From: Methylocystis sp. MJC1
GTDB taxonomy: Bacteria; Pseudomonadota; Alphaproteobacteria; Rhizobiales; Beijerinckiaceae
Length of the DNA: 64,000 nt
Reading direction: 5' to 3'
Assembly (NCBI RefSeq): GCF_026427715.1
Contig: NZ_CP107561.1
Span: 1 to 64,000 of the forward strand
Shown piece by piece: positions 54,814 to 63,864 of the stretch; position 1 is the first letter of the stretch, and the number at the start of each line of letters is the position of its first letter. A program made the position numbers and the translations under genes. The notes beneath the pieces were generated by a model. That model saw only the letters and a program-made list of their open reading frames with translations. It was not told where the DNA came from and did no database searches.

Positions 54814-55498
54814 GCTGTTGCCGTTAGCGGTCTCCTTTCTCGCCGGAATTGGGCCGGCCCTCGCCGACGTGCCCGTCATGGACGCTGCTCGCGAGACGAC
54901 CGAAAAAAGCATCTCCGACTGCATGACCAAAGCGCGGGTCTACAAGGATTCGACCTTGCAGCCATCGAAAGGAATTACGGGAAGCGTGCAGACCCCGGGG
55001 CAGGGCCAATTGCCCTCCGCAGGCGGCGATCTGCTCTCCGCGAACAACGTGACCGCCCCATCGACCGGCGTCGTGTCCAACATGGATTTGAGCGCCGTTC
55101 AAACCACCGTGGCCGGGGGTGGAACGAGCGTTACGGGGCTGAACTTGAACACGGTCGCGCAGACGGTTGCCGCCTTGGGCGCGGTCGCGAGCGGCATTCA
55201 GGGGAATAGGAACAATACGCAAGCCGCCAGCGCCATCATCGGCGCGCTGGCGCTCTCCCAGTCCGCCTGGAACCAAAACAGCAGCGCCCGCAGCAACAAC
55301 GGCGGGATGTGGAACCAGGCGATCATGGTGACGAGCCTGACGGCGCAGCTCTTCAATCAGCGTGGGTTGAACCTCATTGGTGGCGCGAGCCGGGCGGCGA
55401 ATGCGCTGACGTTCGATCCGACGCAGGCGACGCTCATAGGGCTCCCCGCAAACACGAACACGAATGCGATTGTCGCCCCTCTGTCGACGGGACCTTGA
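54803..55498 (+). CDS. Secreted T4SS-cluster protein (231 aa)
   Basis: A signal peptide (MLHRLLPLAVSFLAGIGPAL, ending A-L-A) followed by a Gln/Asn/Ser-rich mature protein with a hydrophobic helical centre (AQTVAALGAVASGIQGNRNN). It starts inside the virB4 3' end. The V-P-V-M-D start of the mature part resembles that of the next gene (V-P-V-I-D), so the two may be diverged relatives of the VirB5 type. Exact family not recognised. Confidence 0.6.
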   Translation: MLHRLLPLAVSFLAGIGPALADVPVMDAARETTEKSISDCMTKARVYKDSTLQPSKGITGSVQTPGQGQLPSAGGDLLSANNVTAPSTGVVSNMDLSAVQTTVAGGGTSVTGLNLNTVAQTVAALGAVASGIQGNRNNTQAASAIIGALALSQSAWNQNSSARSNNGGMWNQAIMVTSLTAQLFNQRGLNLIGGASRAANALTFDPTQATLIGLPANTNTNAIVAPLSTGP

Positions 55499-55522
55499 GG
55501 CGAGGAAACAGGAGACGGGTCA

Positions 55523-56245
55523 ATGATCAAGAAGACACTGCTTTCATTGTCGCTTGCGAGCTGGTTGACCTTTGGCGTCGCAGCATCTGCGCAAGTTCCG
55601 GTCATCGACACCGCGACACTGACCCAAGCGACCCAAACTGCGCAGAACACCGCGCAGATCATGAACAGCAACCAGCAGATCCTGAACACGGTCAATCAGA
55701 CGCTGGCGGCGGTCACCGGCAATCGGTCCACGGGCGGCCTCTCTTCGATCGGCCTCGGCAGCTTCTCGCTCTCGAGCGCGCCAAACCTCAGTTCGCTGCT
55801 TGGCGGCGGCTCCCTCTCCATGGGCGGACTGGGCTCCTACGGGTCGCTTGCGTCCTCGATCATCAACGGCCTCAATCTCGTCAAGACGCTCACGGGAGCG
55901 AGTTCGGCAACCTCCACGACAGATCTTGCTTACACGGGAGCGGTCAACACCTCCGCCGCAATCACCGCTGCGGTGTCGGGCGCTCAGGCCGCCTCAATAA
56001 CGCGGTCGTCGGGCTTCGGCGGGGCGGCGGGACAGATCGGCGCCGCGCCCGACATCAAAGGGTCGATCGATCAGAATTCGCAAATCCAGACGCAAACGGG
56101 TCAGACGATCAACGAGCTGATCGGCACTGTCAATCTGACGAACGCGGCGCTCAACGCCCAGCAACAGCAGGATCTCGCCGCTCAATCGAAGCTGTCGAAC
56201 ATGTGGACCTTCAATGCGTCGCAGGCGACGCTGGTCGGGAAGTAG
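55523..56245 (+). CDS. virB5: VirB5-like minor pilin protein
   Basis: A 240-aa secreted protein: a signal peptide (MIKKTLLSLSLASWLTFGVA), mature start QVPVIDTATLTQATQTAQNT, a Ser/Gly-rich middle and a helical C-terminal part (LIGTVNLTNAALNAQQQQDL). The V-P-V-x-D start with a long N-terminal helix and a Gln-rich C-terminal helix is that of VirB5/TrbJ-type proteins at the pilus tip. Sequence identity is too low to be certain; position between virB4 and virB6 supports it. Confidence 0.65.
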   Translation: MIKKTLLSLSLASWLTFGVAASAQVPVIDTATLTQATQTAQNTAQIMNSNQQILNTVNQTLAAVTGNRSTGGLSSIGLGSFSLSSAPNLSSLLGGGSLSMGGLGSYGSLASSIINGLNLVKTLTGASSATSTTDLAYTGAVNTSAAITAAVSGAQAASITRSSGFGGAAGQIGAAPDIKGSIDQNSQIQTQTGQTINELIGTVNLTNAALNAQQQQDLAAQSKLSNMWTFNASQATLVGK

Positions 56246-56257
56246 GAGAGAGGCGCG

Positions 56258-56440
56258 ATGAAAACAAGAGTCGCGAGACGCGCCCTCGTCGTCGCCCTCG
56301 GCATGGCGCTGACCACCCTCTCGGCATGTGCGCACAAGGACCTGATGGCGCCCTGCACGCGGGACAGCTCTGTGTGGTCCTTTGACCGTGCATATGCCGC
56401 GGCGAGTGATTGCGGGCCGCTTCTCCCGGTTAATCGCTAA
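56258..56440 (+). CDS. Small lipoprotein (VirB7-like position)
   Basis: A 60-aa protein with a lipoprotein signal ending in the lipobox LSAC (residues 21-24). The mature part is about 36 residues with two more Cys. Small lipoproteins in this place (between virB5 and virB6) take the VirB7 role of stabilising VirB9 at the outer membrane, or act in entry exclusion (TrbK-like). Assignment is by size, lipobox and position. Confidence 0.65.
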   Translation: MKTRVARRALVVALGMALTTLSACAHKDLMAPCTRDSSVWSFDRAYAAASDCGPLLPVNR

Positions 56441-56459
56441 TTGAGAAGGACCGCACGTC

Positions 56460-57527
56460 GTGGACATCATCTCGGCGCTTTTCCAGAAGGTGGACACCGT
56501 CGCTGCATCGGCGGTGCAGCAGATTTATCAGTCCATCTCGTCCAGCCTCGCGCCGGTGTTCACCGTGGCTTTGACGGTCTATGTCGCCTATTGGGGATAT
56601 GAAATGATCTATGGACGCGCGCCGCTCACCGCGGGCGCGTTCATGTGGCGCATCTTCCGCATCGGCGTCATCTACACATTGGCCTTCAGCTGGGGCGATT
56701 TCTCGTCGATCGTCGTCAACGTCTTCACTCAAGGCGCCGACGGGGTGGCGACGGCCGTTTGCACCGCGGTCGGCGGCACGAATTGCGGAACGCCGGAGAC
56801 CTCGGTTTCGTCGACGCTTTCGACCCTCTTCACCAACGCTCTGACGGCAGGCAAGACGGTCGCCGCATCGGGCGGCTGGGGCGCCGCGATCGGCCTCTCG
56901 CTGCTCGCGATCGTGCTGCTCATCGCCGCGGTCATCTTCATCACGATCGCCGTGAGCCTCGTGCTCGTCGGCAAGATCGCTCTCTTCGTCCTGCTGGGGC
57001 TGGGGCCGCTGTTCATCGCCATGGCCCTCTTCAACTTCAGCTCGGTCCTCTTCACGGGGTGGCTGCGCACCTGCGCGCAATACGCGATCGTCCCCGTCGT
57101 CGTTTATGGCATCCTCGGATTTTTGCTGACGCTCATGAATTCGACGATCACCAATTTGGGGTCGATCACGGACGTATCGTCCGGAATGACGGTCATTGCG
57201 CCGTTCTTGATCCTCTGCGGGGTCGGGAGTCTCCTCCTCCCCCTTTCCCTCCAAATCGCGGCTTCGATCGCCGGCGGCTATGCGCTGCGCGACATCATCG
57301 ATCTCCCCGGCCGGGCGCAGGGCGCCTGGCGGCTTTGGCGAGACCGGCGGCCTTCAGGCAACGGCTACCGCCAAGCCGCGCTGCCGCCGCCCACGGGCGG
57401 CGGTTACACGATCGGTCCGGGCGGCGCGACGGTGCAGCGTGGCACGAGCTACGACCCGCGCGCGGAACAGGTGGCAGCCGCTCTCATTGAAAGCCGCGCC
57501 GCTCAACTTCGCAGCGAACAAGGATAG
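56460..57527 (+). CDS. virB6: VirB6/TrbL-family inner-membrane channel protein
   Basis: A 355-aa polytopic protein beginning with GTG (MDIISALFQKVDTVAASAVQ). At least five membrane segments are visible, among them AAIGLSLLAIVLLIAAVIFI and MTVIAPFLILCGVGSLLLPL. The conserved VGKIALFVLLGLGPLFIAMA loop is the TrbL/VirB6 signature. The C-terminal tail is Pro/Gly-rich and soluble. It forms part of the inner-membrane channel. virB8 follows after 11 bases. Confidence 0.9.
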   Translation: MDIISALFQKVDTVAASAVQQIYQSISSSLAPVFTVALTVYVAYWGYEMIYGRAPLTAGAFMWRIFRIGVIYTLAFSWGDFSSIVVNVFTQGADGVATAVCTAVGGTNCGTPETSVSSTLSTLFTNALTAGKTVAASGGWGAAIGLSLLAIVLLIAAVIFITIAVSLVLVGKIALFVLLGLGPLFIAMALFNFSSVLFTGWLRTCAQYAIVPVVVYGILGFLLTLMNSTITNLGSITDVSSGMTVIAPFLILCGVGSLLLPLSLQIAASIAGGYALRDIIDLPGRAQGAWRLWRDRRPSGNGYRQAALPPPTGGGYTIGPGGATVQRGTSYDPRAEQVAAALIESRAAQLRSEQG

Positions 57528-57538
57528 GGGCGTCCATC

Positions 57539-58288
57539 ATGTCCGATGATGTGGAGACCGGCGGGCGGTCGACGCTCGTGAGCGACAGCTATTACCACGA
57601 TGGCGCGCGCTGGGAGCGCGACATCTACCGCCGGCTCGAGCTTTCCAGAAACGCCTGGCGCGTCGTCGCGGGCCTGATCAGCTTTGCGCTTCTCGCGGCG
57701 CTCGTCGCCCTGTTCATGCTCATTCCCCTGAAGTCCACTGAGGTCGTGACGCTCCTCGTGGACAAGGCCACGGGCTATGTCGAGGTCGCTCGGCCACTCG
57801 AGAGCGGAGGACCGATCTCCGAGCGCGAGGCGGTGACGCAGGCAAACATCGTTCGCTTCATTCGCGCTCGTGAAACCTACGATCCGCCGGCGTTGAGGGA
57901 CAATTTCGAGCTGGCGGCGCTGCTCTCGGCCGGCAGCGCGAGCAAGGAGCTCGCGGAGCAATTCTCTTCGACGAATCCAAACAGCCCGATGAAGCTCTGG
58001 GGCGCGACCGGACGCGTCAAGGTCTACGTAAAGAGCGTGAATTTCCTGACGCATGGCTGGATGGACAACCCCAAGGCGCCGGCGACCGCCGCCGTGCGCT
58101 TCATGACGACGCGAACCAATGAGCGCGAGCAAATCATCGAACATTGGGCCGCGAATGTGAGGTTCCGCTACACGCAGGAGCCGATGCGCAACGAGTGGCG
58201 CTTCGACAATCCGCTCGGCTTCCAGGTCATCGAATATCGCAAGGATCAGGAGACCGTGGCTCCTCTTGGCGGAGGAGCCTCCCAATGA
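57539..58288 (+). CDS. virB8: VirB8 inner-membrane assembly factor
   Basis: A 249-aa bitopic protein: a cytoplasmic N-terminus, one membrane segment (VVAGLISFALLAALVALFML, residues ~41-60) and a periplasmic NTF2-like domain with VTQANIVRFIRARETYDP, LWGATGRVKVYVKSVNFL and QEPMRNEWRFDNPLGFQVIE. All are typical of VirB8. It nucleates the channel. Its stop overlaps the virB9 start by 3 bases (ATGA). Confidence 0.92.
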   Translation: MSDDVETGGRSTLVSDSYYHDGARWERDIYRRLELSRNAWRVVAGLISFALLAALVALFMLIPLKSTEVVTLLVDKATGYVEVARPLESGGPISEREAVTQANIVRFIRARETYDPPALRDNFELAALLSAGSASKELAEQFSSTNPNSPMKLWGATGRVKVYVKSVNFLTHGWMDNPKAPATAAVRFMTTRTNEREQIIEHWAANVRFRYTQEPMRNEWRFDNPLGFQVIEYRKDQETVAPLGGGASQ

Positions 58289-59154
58289 ACAAGGTTTTGA
58301 TTGCCAGCCTCCTGCTCGCGGCCACTTTATCGTCGCCCGCCGCTGCCGAACGCTCGCCTTTGCCGGTCCCGGCGGATTCGCGCCTGCGCACGGTTCCCTT
58401 CGAGAAGGACAATGTCGTCACGATTTGGGGAACCCGGGGCGTCTCCACCATCATCGTTCTGGGCGAGGACGAGAAGATCGCCACCGTCGCGCTCGGTGAC
58501 ACGGTCGGCTGGCAAGCGGTGCCCGATCAATCGAAGCAATTTCTGTTCATCAAGCCTTTGGAGCCGGACGCCGTCACCAACATGACCGTCGTGACCACGA
58601 GGAAGCGGATCTATTCCTTCATCCTGCGCACGAGCAGCGGTCACGATCGTCGGGTCGTGTTTAAGGTGCGCTTCACCTACCCGGACGAGGAAGCGGACGC
58701 GCGGCTCCTCAACAAGGCGCGCGAGCTCGCGGCCTTTCCCAACAAGCGGAACGCGGAGCGCTCAAGCGTCAGAAACTTCGATTACAGTTACAAAGGCGCG
58801 CCGTACGTCAAACCCGAGCACGTCTTCGACGACGGGACGAAGACCTATTTTCGGTTCTCAGGAGACGTTCCTGGAATTTTCCTGGTCAATCCGGATAGGT
58901 CGGAAACGCTCATCAACTATCGGCGTGAGGGCGAAATGATCGTCGTCGATCGGACGGCGGGTCAGTGGACGATGCGTAACGGAGCGGCGACAGCGTGCGT
59001 CTTCAACATGAGGGCCGAGGCGGAACCGCCGCCGAAGTCGCATGAAACTGATATTCAACCCGAAATTCAAGCTGTCCATGCGCCGGAGGATGGCTTCCTG
59101 ACGAACCTCCTGTCGGGCAGCTGGGCGCCCAGCGTCAATTTGCAGCAACAATAG
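58285..59154 (+). CDS. virB9: VirB9 outer-membrane complex protein
   Basis: A 289-aa secreted protein: a signal peptide (MNKVLIASLLLAATLSSPAA), then DSRLRTVPFEKDNVVTIWGT at the mature start, KQFLFIKPLEPDAVTNMTVV, and a C-terminal VirB9/CagX domain (PEHVFDDGTKTYFRFSGDVP, MIVVDRTAGQWTMRNGA). It builds the outer-membrane core with VirB7 and VirB10. The ATG at 58285 overlaps the virB8 stop. Confidence 0.93.
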   Translation: MNKVLIASLLLAATLSSPAAAERSPLPVPADSRLRTVPFEKDNVVTIWGTRGVSTIIVLGEDEKIATVALGDTVGWQAVPDQSKQFLFIKPLEPDAVTNMTVVTTRKRIYSFILRTSSGHDRRVVFKVRFTYPDEEADARLLNKARELAAFPNKRNAERSSVRNFDYSYKGAPYVKPEHVFDDGTKTYFRFSGDVPGIFLVNPDRSETLINYRREGEMIVVDRTAGQWTMRNGAATACVFNMRAEAEPPPKSHETDIQPEIQAVHAPEDGFLTNLLSGSWAPSVNLQQQ

Positions 59155-59166
59155 GAGCGCCCGATC

Positions 59167-60519
59167 ATGGCTGCTGATTTCGAGGAAGAGGGCCGGCTCG
59201 CGAATGAGACCGTCACCCGCCAGTCATCGAACCCCAATGTGATGCTGGGCGGCGTGGCTGTTCTCGCCGCCGCCGTCGTCATCGGCCTCATGTGGTACGC
59301 GTCCGGCCGCAAACAAACGAAGCCGCAGAACGCCGGCGACGAATCTTTTGCGACCGCCCGGCTACAGCCCGGCGCGACCTTCGACCGGCCTGCGCAGAAG
59401 GACGAGCCCGCCAGATTCGTGATTCCGGCTCCCCCAGTTACACCTCCGGTTCCTCAGCCTGCCGTTGTGGTCGCTCCCGCCGCAGAGCCCAGGCCGGACG
59501 ACAGCGAGGCGCGACGCCTCGAAGAGCTCGAACGGCTGCGCAAAGAAGCCGAGGCGAAGCTGGAGGCTCGCCTTCGCTCGCCCATGCTCGCCATCAACGA
59601 TAAGGAAGGAACGGCGTCCGTCGATCCTTCGGCGAGGGTTGGTATCGAAAAGGACGAAGAAGATCCCAATCGCCGCTTTCTTCGCAACGCCGAAAACGAC
59701 GTGACCCGAGCTCGGGCGGTGAAGCACTCGCGCATCGACGCGCTCGTGCCGCAGGGCTTCATGATCCGCGGCGTCTTGGAAACGGGCATTCAGTCTGATC
59801 TCCCTGGCAACGTGCGCGCCTCTGTGAGCGAAGATGTTTATTCCTTCGACGGGCGCCGAGTCCTCATCCCCAAGGGCACGATGCTCACGGGCGAATATCG
59901 CTCGGGCGTCGTCCGGGGACAGTCTCGCGTTTTGATCATCTGGACGCGCATGTTGCGCGCCGACGGCGTGTCGCTGATGCTCGGATCTTATGGCACGGAC
60001 AATCTCGGCCGCTCGGGTCTCGAAGGCGAGGTCGACAAGCATTTTCTCGACAGATTCGGGAATGCGGCTTTGCTGACGCTCACGGGCGGCGTCGCGCAAT
60101 TCGTCGCGTCGCTCGGACAAAATCAAAATCAGCCGGCGAACCAGCAATACGCATTCGATCCGGTGACCGGTCAGCTCATTCCCATAGCCGGGACCCAGAA
60201 CTCGACTCTCCTGAGCGCGCGGCAAATCGGCGCCCAGGCGGCGTCGCAAGCCATCACACGCATGGCGGAAGAGGCGTTGAAAGACGAGATTCACATTCCC
60301 CCGACGATCTACGTGGATCAGGGGACGAGAATCCTCGTTTTCGTGAAGCGCGACCTCGATTTCTCCGACCTCTATGCCGACCCCGTGAAAGAGGCGCTGT
60401 ATGAACTTAAGCACCCCAATAAGCGCGCGCGGCGCGACGAAGATACCGCTTTGGGAGACCCTGCCGGTGTTCTTCCGGAACGCGGCGGAGCCCATACGGG
60501 TTTGGTTACAAAACCCTGA
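59167..60519 (+). CDS. virB10: VirB10 channel protein
   Basis: A 450-aa protein with one membrane segment (VMLGGVAVLAAAVVIGLMWY, residues ~20-40), a Pro-rich region (VIPAPPVTPPVPQPAVVVAP), a coiled-coil stretch and the TrbI/VirB10 beta-barrel domain (VPQGFMIRGVLETGIQSDLP, VLIPKGTMLTGEY). The family core ends at VFVKRDLDFSDLY, near residue 400. About 47 more residues follow with no family match and overlap virB11 by 119 bases, so a lost stop codon or frameshift is possible. Confidence 0.93.
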   Translation: MAADFEEEGRLANETVTRQSSNPNVMLGGVAVLAAAVVIGLMWYASGRKQTKPQNAGDESFATARLQPGATFDRPAQKDEPARFVIPAPPVTPPVPQPAVVVAPAAEPRPDDSEARRLEELERLRKEAEAKLEARLRSPMLAINDKEGTASVDPSARVGIEKDEEDPNRRFLRNAENDVTRARAVKHSRIDALVPQGFMIRGVLETGIQSDLPGNVRASVSEDVYSFDGRRVLIPKGTMLTGEYRSGVVRGQSRVLIIWTRMLRADGVSLMLGSYGTDNLGRSGLEGEVDKHFLDRFGNAALLTLTGGVAQFVASLGQNQNQPANQQYAFDPVTGQLIPIAGTQNSTLLSARQIGAQAASQAITRMAEEALKDEIHIPPTIYVDQGTRILVFVKRDLDFSDLYADPVKEALYELKHPNKRARRDEDTALGDPAGVLPERGGAHTGLVTKP

Positions 60520-61471
60520 CGTCATCGAGATATGCGTCAACAGGCCGGGAGAGGTGTGGGTTGAGGCGCTTGGCAAGCCTGCCATGGAGCGCTTTGAGGT
60601 TCCTCAGCTGACCGAGACGGCCGTTCGGCGGCTCGCCGAGCATGTGGCCTCGATCACCCAGCAGTCCGTGAACTCGTCGACGCCGCTGCTTTCGGCGGCC
60701 ATGCCGCATGGGGAGAGATTTCAGGGCGTGCTCGCGCCGGCGGCGCCTTCGGGCGGCGCCTTCTCGATCCGCAAGCAGGTCATCGCGAATCTCGACCTGG
60801 ACGACTACGCGCAAATGGGCGCGTTCGAGGCCGTGAAGGTGAGAGGTCCGCTCAAAGCGGACCTCAACCACTATCCCGAGCTAGAGAGCGAACTTGCCGA
60901 GCTGCTGCACGACAGGGCGCCGGAAGGCGTGCAAAGGGCTCTGACGTTCGCCGTCAAAAACCACGTGACGATGATTATTTCGGGCGGAACGTCGTCGGGC
61001 AAGACGACGTTTCTCAATGCGCTGCTCAAGGAGGTTCCTGATACTGAGCGCGTGATCTCGATCGAAGACACGCGCGAGCTTCAGCCTCCACAGCCCAACT
61101 GGTTGTCCTTGCTCGCCTCAAAAGGCGGGCAGGGCCTCGCCCAGGTGACGGTTCAAGACTTGCTGGAGTCGAGCCTGCGATTGAGGCCCGACCGGCTGTT
61201 CCTCGGCGAGATCCGTGGCGCCGAAGCGGCGACCTTCCTGCAGGCCGTTAATACCGGTCATCCCGGCTCCCTGACGACGCTACATGCCGACAGCTCTTAT
61301 GGCGCTTTCGAGCGCCTGGCGCTCATGACGCTGCAATCGGATTTGAAGCTGAGCAAATCAGAGATCATGGAATACGTCCGCTCAGTCGTGCCGATGGTCG
61401 TTCAATTGCGTCGCCGTCCGACGCGAGGCGTGGCCGAAGTTTATTTCCGGGGCTTCACCAAAAAAGCGTGA
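60401..61471 (+). CDS. virB11: VirB11 secretion ATPase
   Basis: A 356-aa hexameric traffic ATPase. The N-terminal domain has WLQNPDVIEICVNRPGEVWV. Walker A is IISGGTSSGKTTFLNALLKE (near residue 195). The Asp box is VISIEDTRELQPP, Walker B is RPDRLFLGEIRGAEAATFL and the His box is TGHPGSLTTLHADSSYGAFE. It drives pilus formation and substrate transfer. The only ATG in a suitable place (60401) lies 119 bases inside virB10. Its stop overlaps the virD4 start. Confidence 0.93.
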   Translation: MNLSTPISARGATKIPLWETLPVFFRNAAEPIRVWLQNPDVIEICVNRPGEVWVEALGKPAMERFEVPQLTETAVRRLAEHVASITQQSVNSSTPLLSAAMPHGERFQGVLAPAAPSGGAFSIRKQVIANLDLDDYAQMGAFEAVKVRGPLKADLNHYPELESELAELLHDRAPEGVQRALTFAVKNHVTMIISGGTSSGKTTFLNALLKEVPDTERVISIEDTRELQPPQPNWLSLLASKGGQGLAQVTVQDLLESSLRLRPDRLFLGEIRGAEAATFLQAVNTGHPGSLTTLHADSSYGAFERLALMTLQSDLKLSKSEIMEYVRSVVPMVVQLRRRPTRGVAEVYFRGFTKKA

Positions 61472-63864
61472 GAGGGTCGATGCGCTGGCCGCTATATTTG
61501 CTCGGCGCGCTCGGCGCGCTCGCGGCTGCTTTCTTTCTCTGGGAGGCATCCTACGCCCTGGCGGTGGCATGGCACTCTCATAACTGGTCTCTCTGGTCTC
61601 GCTTCACGCGAGAATTTGAACTCCTGTTGCCCCTACGCGCTGTTCAAAGCGAATGGGGAAGCCCGGTTGTCAAAAACTTGGTCGCAAGGGCGACTCTTGG
61701 CGCTACGGTTGCTTTCGTGGTCGTCGCCGTAGTCGCTAAGCAAGCCATTGAAGGGATTCGGGCGATGGCGCCTCCGACAGGCGGCTCCAGGCTCGCGACG
61801 TTGAACGATCTGCGAAAGGCGAATTTGCTCAACGGCGAGCCTGGCTACTCGATTTTTCTCGGACGCTTCGGCGGCAAGGACGTTCGTTACAGCGGCGCCA
61901 GCCATATCTATGTGAACGGGCCGACGCGAGCCGGCAAGGGCGTGGGCTTCGTGCTGCCGAACGCCCTTGAATGGCGCGGCTCCTTGATTGGCTTGGACAT
62001 AAAGCGCGAGATGTGGGGCGAGATTGGCGCGGCGCGCGCGGCCATGGGCCAGCGGGTATTTATGTTTTCGCCTGGTTCAGCGGAATCGCATTGTTGGAAC
62101 CCGCTCGATCTCGTCTCGCCTTGGCCGGAAACGGCGACTGATGTGGCCAACATCGCCCGAAGCCTAATTCCGACGCCGGCGACGGGAGACTCATATTGGG
62201 CCGAAACCGCTCGGGGACTCTTCGCCGGCCTGTTGGGTTATGTCCTCGACAGCGACACGATGCGCGGACAGCGCACGATAAAATCCGGGCTTAAGATGAT
62301 GAGCCGCGGTCGCAGCCTCGCGGCCGTCATGGCGGATATTCTGGTTGCCGAGCCGAATCTGAATGAGTTCGTCGCTGACAAATTTCGCCAGCACATAGGC
62401 CGCGAAGAGAAGCAGCGCATGTCTTTCGAAGCGCACATCGTCACGGCGCTCGATGCCTGGAACAACAAGCTTGTGGAAGATGTGACGCGCCGCAGCGACT
62501 TCAACATTGCGGAGCTGCGACGAAAGCCGTTCACGATCTTGATTGGCACGCCGGTTGGGAGTTTCGGCTCGGTTGAAGCGGTCGTCCGTCTTCTGGTGCA
62601 GCAGGTGCATGACGTGCTGCTGAAGAGCCTTCCGGGACTCGACGAGCCGCACAAGCTTCTCTTGATGCTCGATGAATTTTACCAATTCGGGCGTATGCCC
62701 GAAATCGTCGATCGCGCGCCGCTCGTCGCTGGCTATGGGTTCCAGATCGCGGTGATAGCGCAGGGCCTGACTCAATTGGACGTGCGCTACGGCAAGCCGA
62801 CGCGAGACATGTTGGTCGGCAATATGGACGTGAAGGTTTTGATCGGCGTCGGCGACGAAACGACGGCTAAATACTGCTCGGAGGAAATCGGAAAGCACTA
62901 CATTCGCCGCGAAGGCTGGGGGACTTCGATTGGCGGCGGGAGCCTGGTCGGCGGGGCTCCTCGCGCGAGTCGAACGACGCAAGGGCGGTGGGAGCTTGAG
63001 CCAATCATGGCCCCGGAAGCCCTTCGGCGGTTGGACAGCAACAAGTCGGTTCTGCTGGTGCGGGGCCAATACGCGGCGGTTTTGGACAAGATCAACTTCT
63101 TCACGGATGGCGGATACAAGCGCAAGGTCGCGGCGTCGGCGCCCTTCAGGGCTCAACTGAGCATGCCGGATGTAGGAGCTGACGGCCTATCGTCGGACTG
63201 GTCGGCCGATCCGGCAGCGACGATCGCTCCTGCCGCGCTTGGGGCGAAGCACGACGCGGCGTTTGCGCGCGTGATGGCGGCTGCCGAGGATATCTTCGTT
63301 GACGCCGAGCCATTCCGCAGGGCTTTCGTCGCAGCGATGAACGAAGCGAGCAATGGGAAGGTCGCAGCACTTTGCAAGCAGCTTCGAACTGAGCCTCAGT
63401 CGCTCGCCGCTCTGGAGAAGCCGCGCGGCTTCTCGATGCGACGCGCGGACCCGCCGGACGTTGTGACGAAATCGCTGCGAGCGGAAATAGTCGCCGCCCG
63501 AAATCTTCTCAATGCCGACCGCGCCGAAAGGGCGGGTGTTGCGGTTAACGTCACGCCTGGATCTGACGCTTTAAGGGGCGCTGCGCCTGTACTTCCCCCC
63601 GCTGATATGGCGCCACCGCCGCCACCTATCACCGTGGTGAGCGCCGGCGGCGAAGCGGAGAGGGCGCCCGAACCGGCGGATATGGTGGCGCTCGTTGCTG
63701 GCGTCAGCGCCGAATCCGCGGAATGGGTAGAGGATTTGAAGTCGGCGGCCGCATCGACTCTCGCGGGCGAGAAGCGGGCGGAGTTCGAAGCCGACGTGGC
63801 GCAGCTTGAAGCCGCGTCAGCGCTTTTCCAAGACACGCCGGATGATCTGCGCGAACTGCTGTGA
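61468..63864 (+). CDS. virD4: VirD4/TraG-family coupling protein
   Basis: A 798-aa type IV coupling protein. Two N-terminal membrane segments (LYLLGALGALAAAFFLWEAS; ATVAFVVVAVVAKQAI). Walker A is VNGPTRAGKGVGFVLPNALE (near residue 155). Walker B is LLLMLDEFYQFGRMPEIV (near 402), followed by AVIAQGLTQLDVRYGK. The C-terminal ~200 residues are Ala/Pro-rich and may bind relaxosome proteins. It links the relaxosome to the channel. Start is GTG at 61468 (overlapping the virB11 stop) or ATG at 61480 with GAGAGGG just before. No relaxase gene is seen in the last 136 bases. Confidence 0.93.
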   Translation: MRGSMRWPLYLLGALGALAAAFFLWEASYALAVAWHSHNWSLWSRFTREFELLLPLRAVQSEWGSPVVKNLVARATLGATVAFVVVAVVAKQAIEGIRAMAPPTGGSRLATLNDLRKANLLNGEPGYSIFLGRFGGKDVRYSGASHIYVNGPTRAGKGVGFVLPNALEWRGSLIGLDIKREMWGEIGAARAAMGQRVFMFSPGSAESHCWNPLDLVSPWPETATDVANIARSLIPTPATGDSYWAETARGLFAGLLGYVLDSDTMRGQRTIKSGLKMMSRGRSLAAVMADILVAEPNLNEFVADKFRQHIGREEKQRMSFEAHIVTALDAWNNKLVEDVTRRSDFNIAELRRKPFTILIGTPVGSFGSVEAVVRLLVQQVHDVLLKSLPGLDEPHKLLLMLDEFYQFGRMPEIVDRAPLVAGYGFQIAVIAQGLTQLDVRYGKPTRDMLVGNMDVKVLIGVGDETTAKYCSEEIGKHYIRREGWGTSIGGGSLVGGAPRASRTTQGRWELEPIMAPEALRRLDSNKSVLLVRGQYAAVLDKINFFTDGGYKRKVAASAPFRAQLSMPDVGADGLSSDWSADPAATIAPAALGAKHDAAFARVMAAAEDIFVDAEPFRRAFVAAMNEASNGKVAALCKQLRTEPQSLAALEKPRGFSMRRADPPDVVTKSLRAEIVAARNLLNADRAERAGVAVNVTPGSDALRGAAPVLPPADMAPPPPPITVVSAGGEAERAPEPADMVALVAGVSAESAEWVEDLKSAAASTLAGEKRAEFEADVAQLEAASALFQDTPDDLRELL

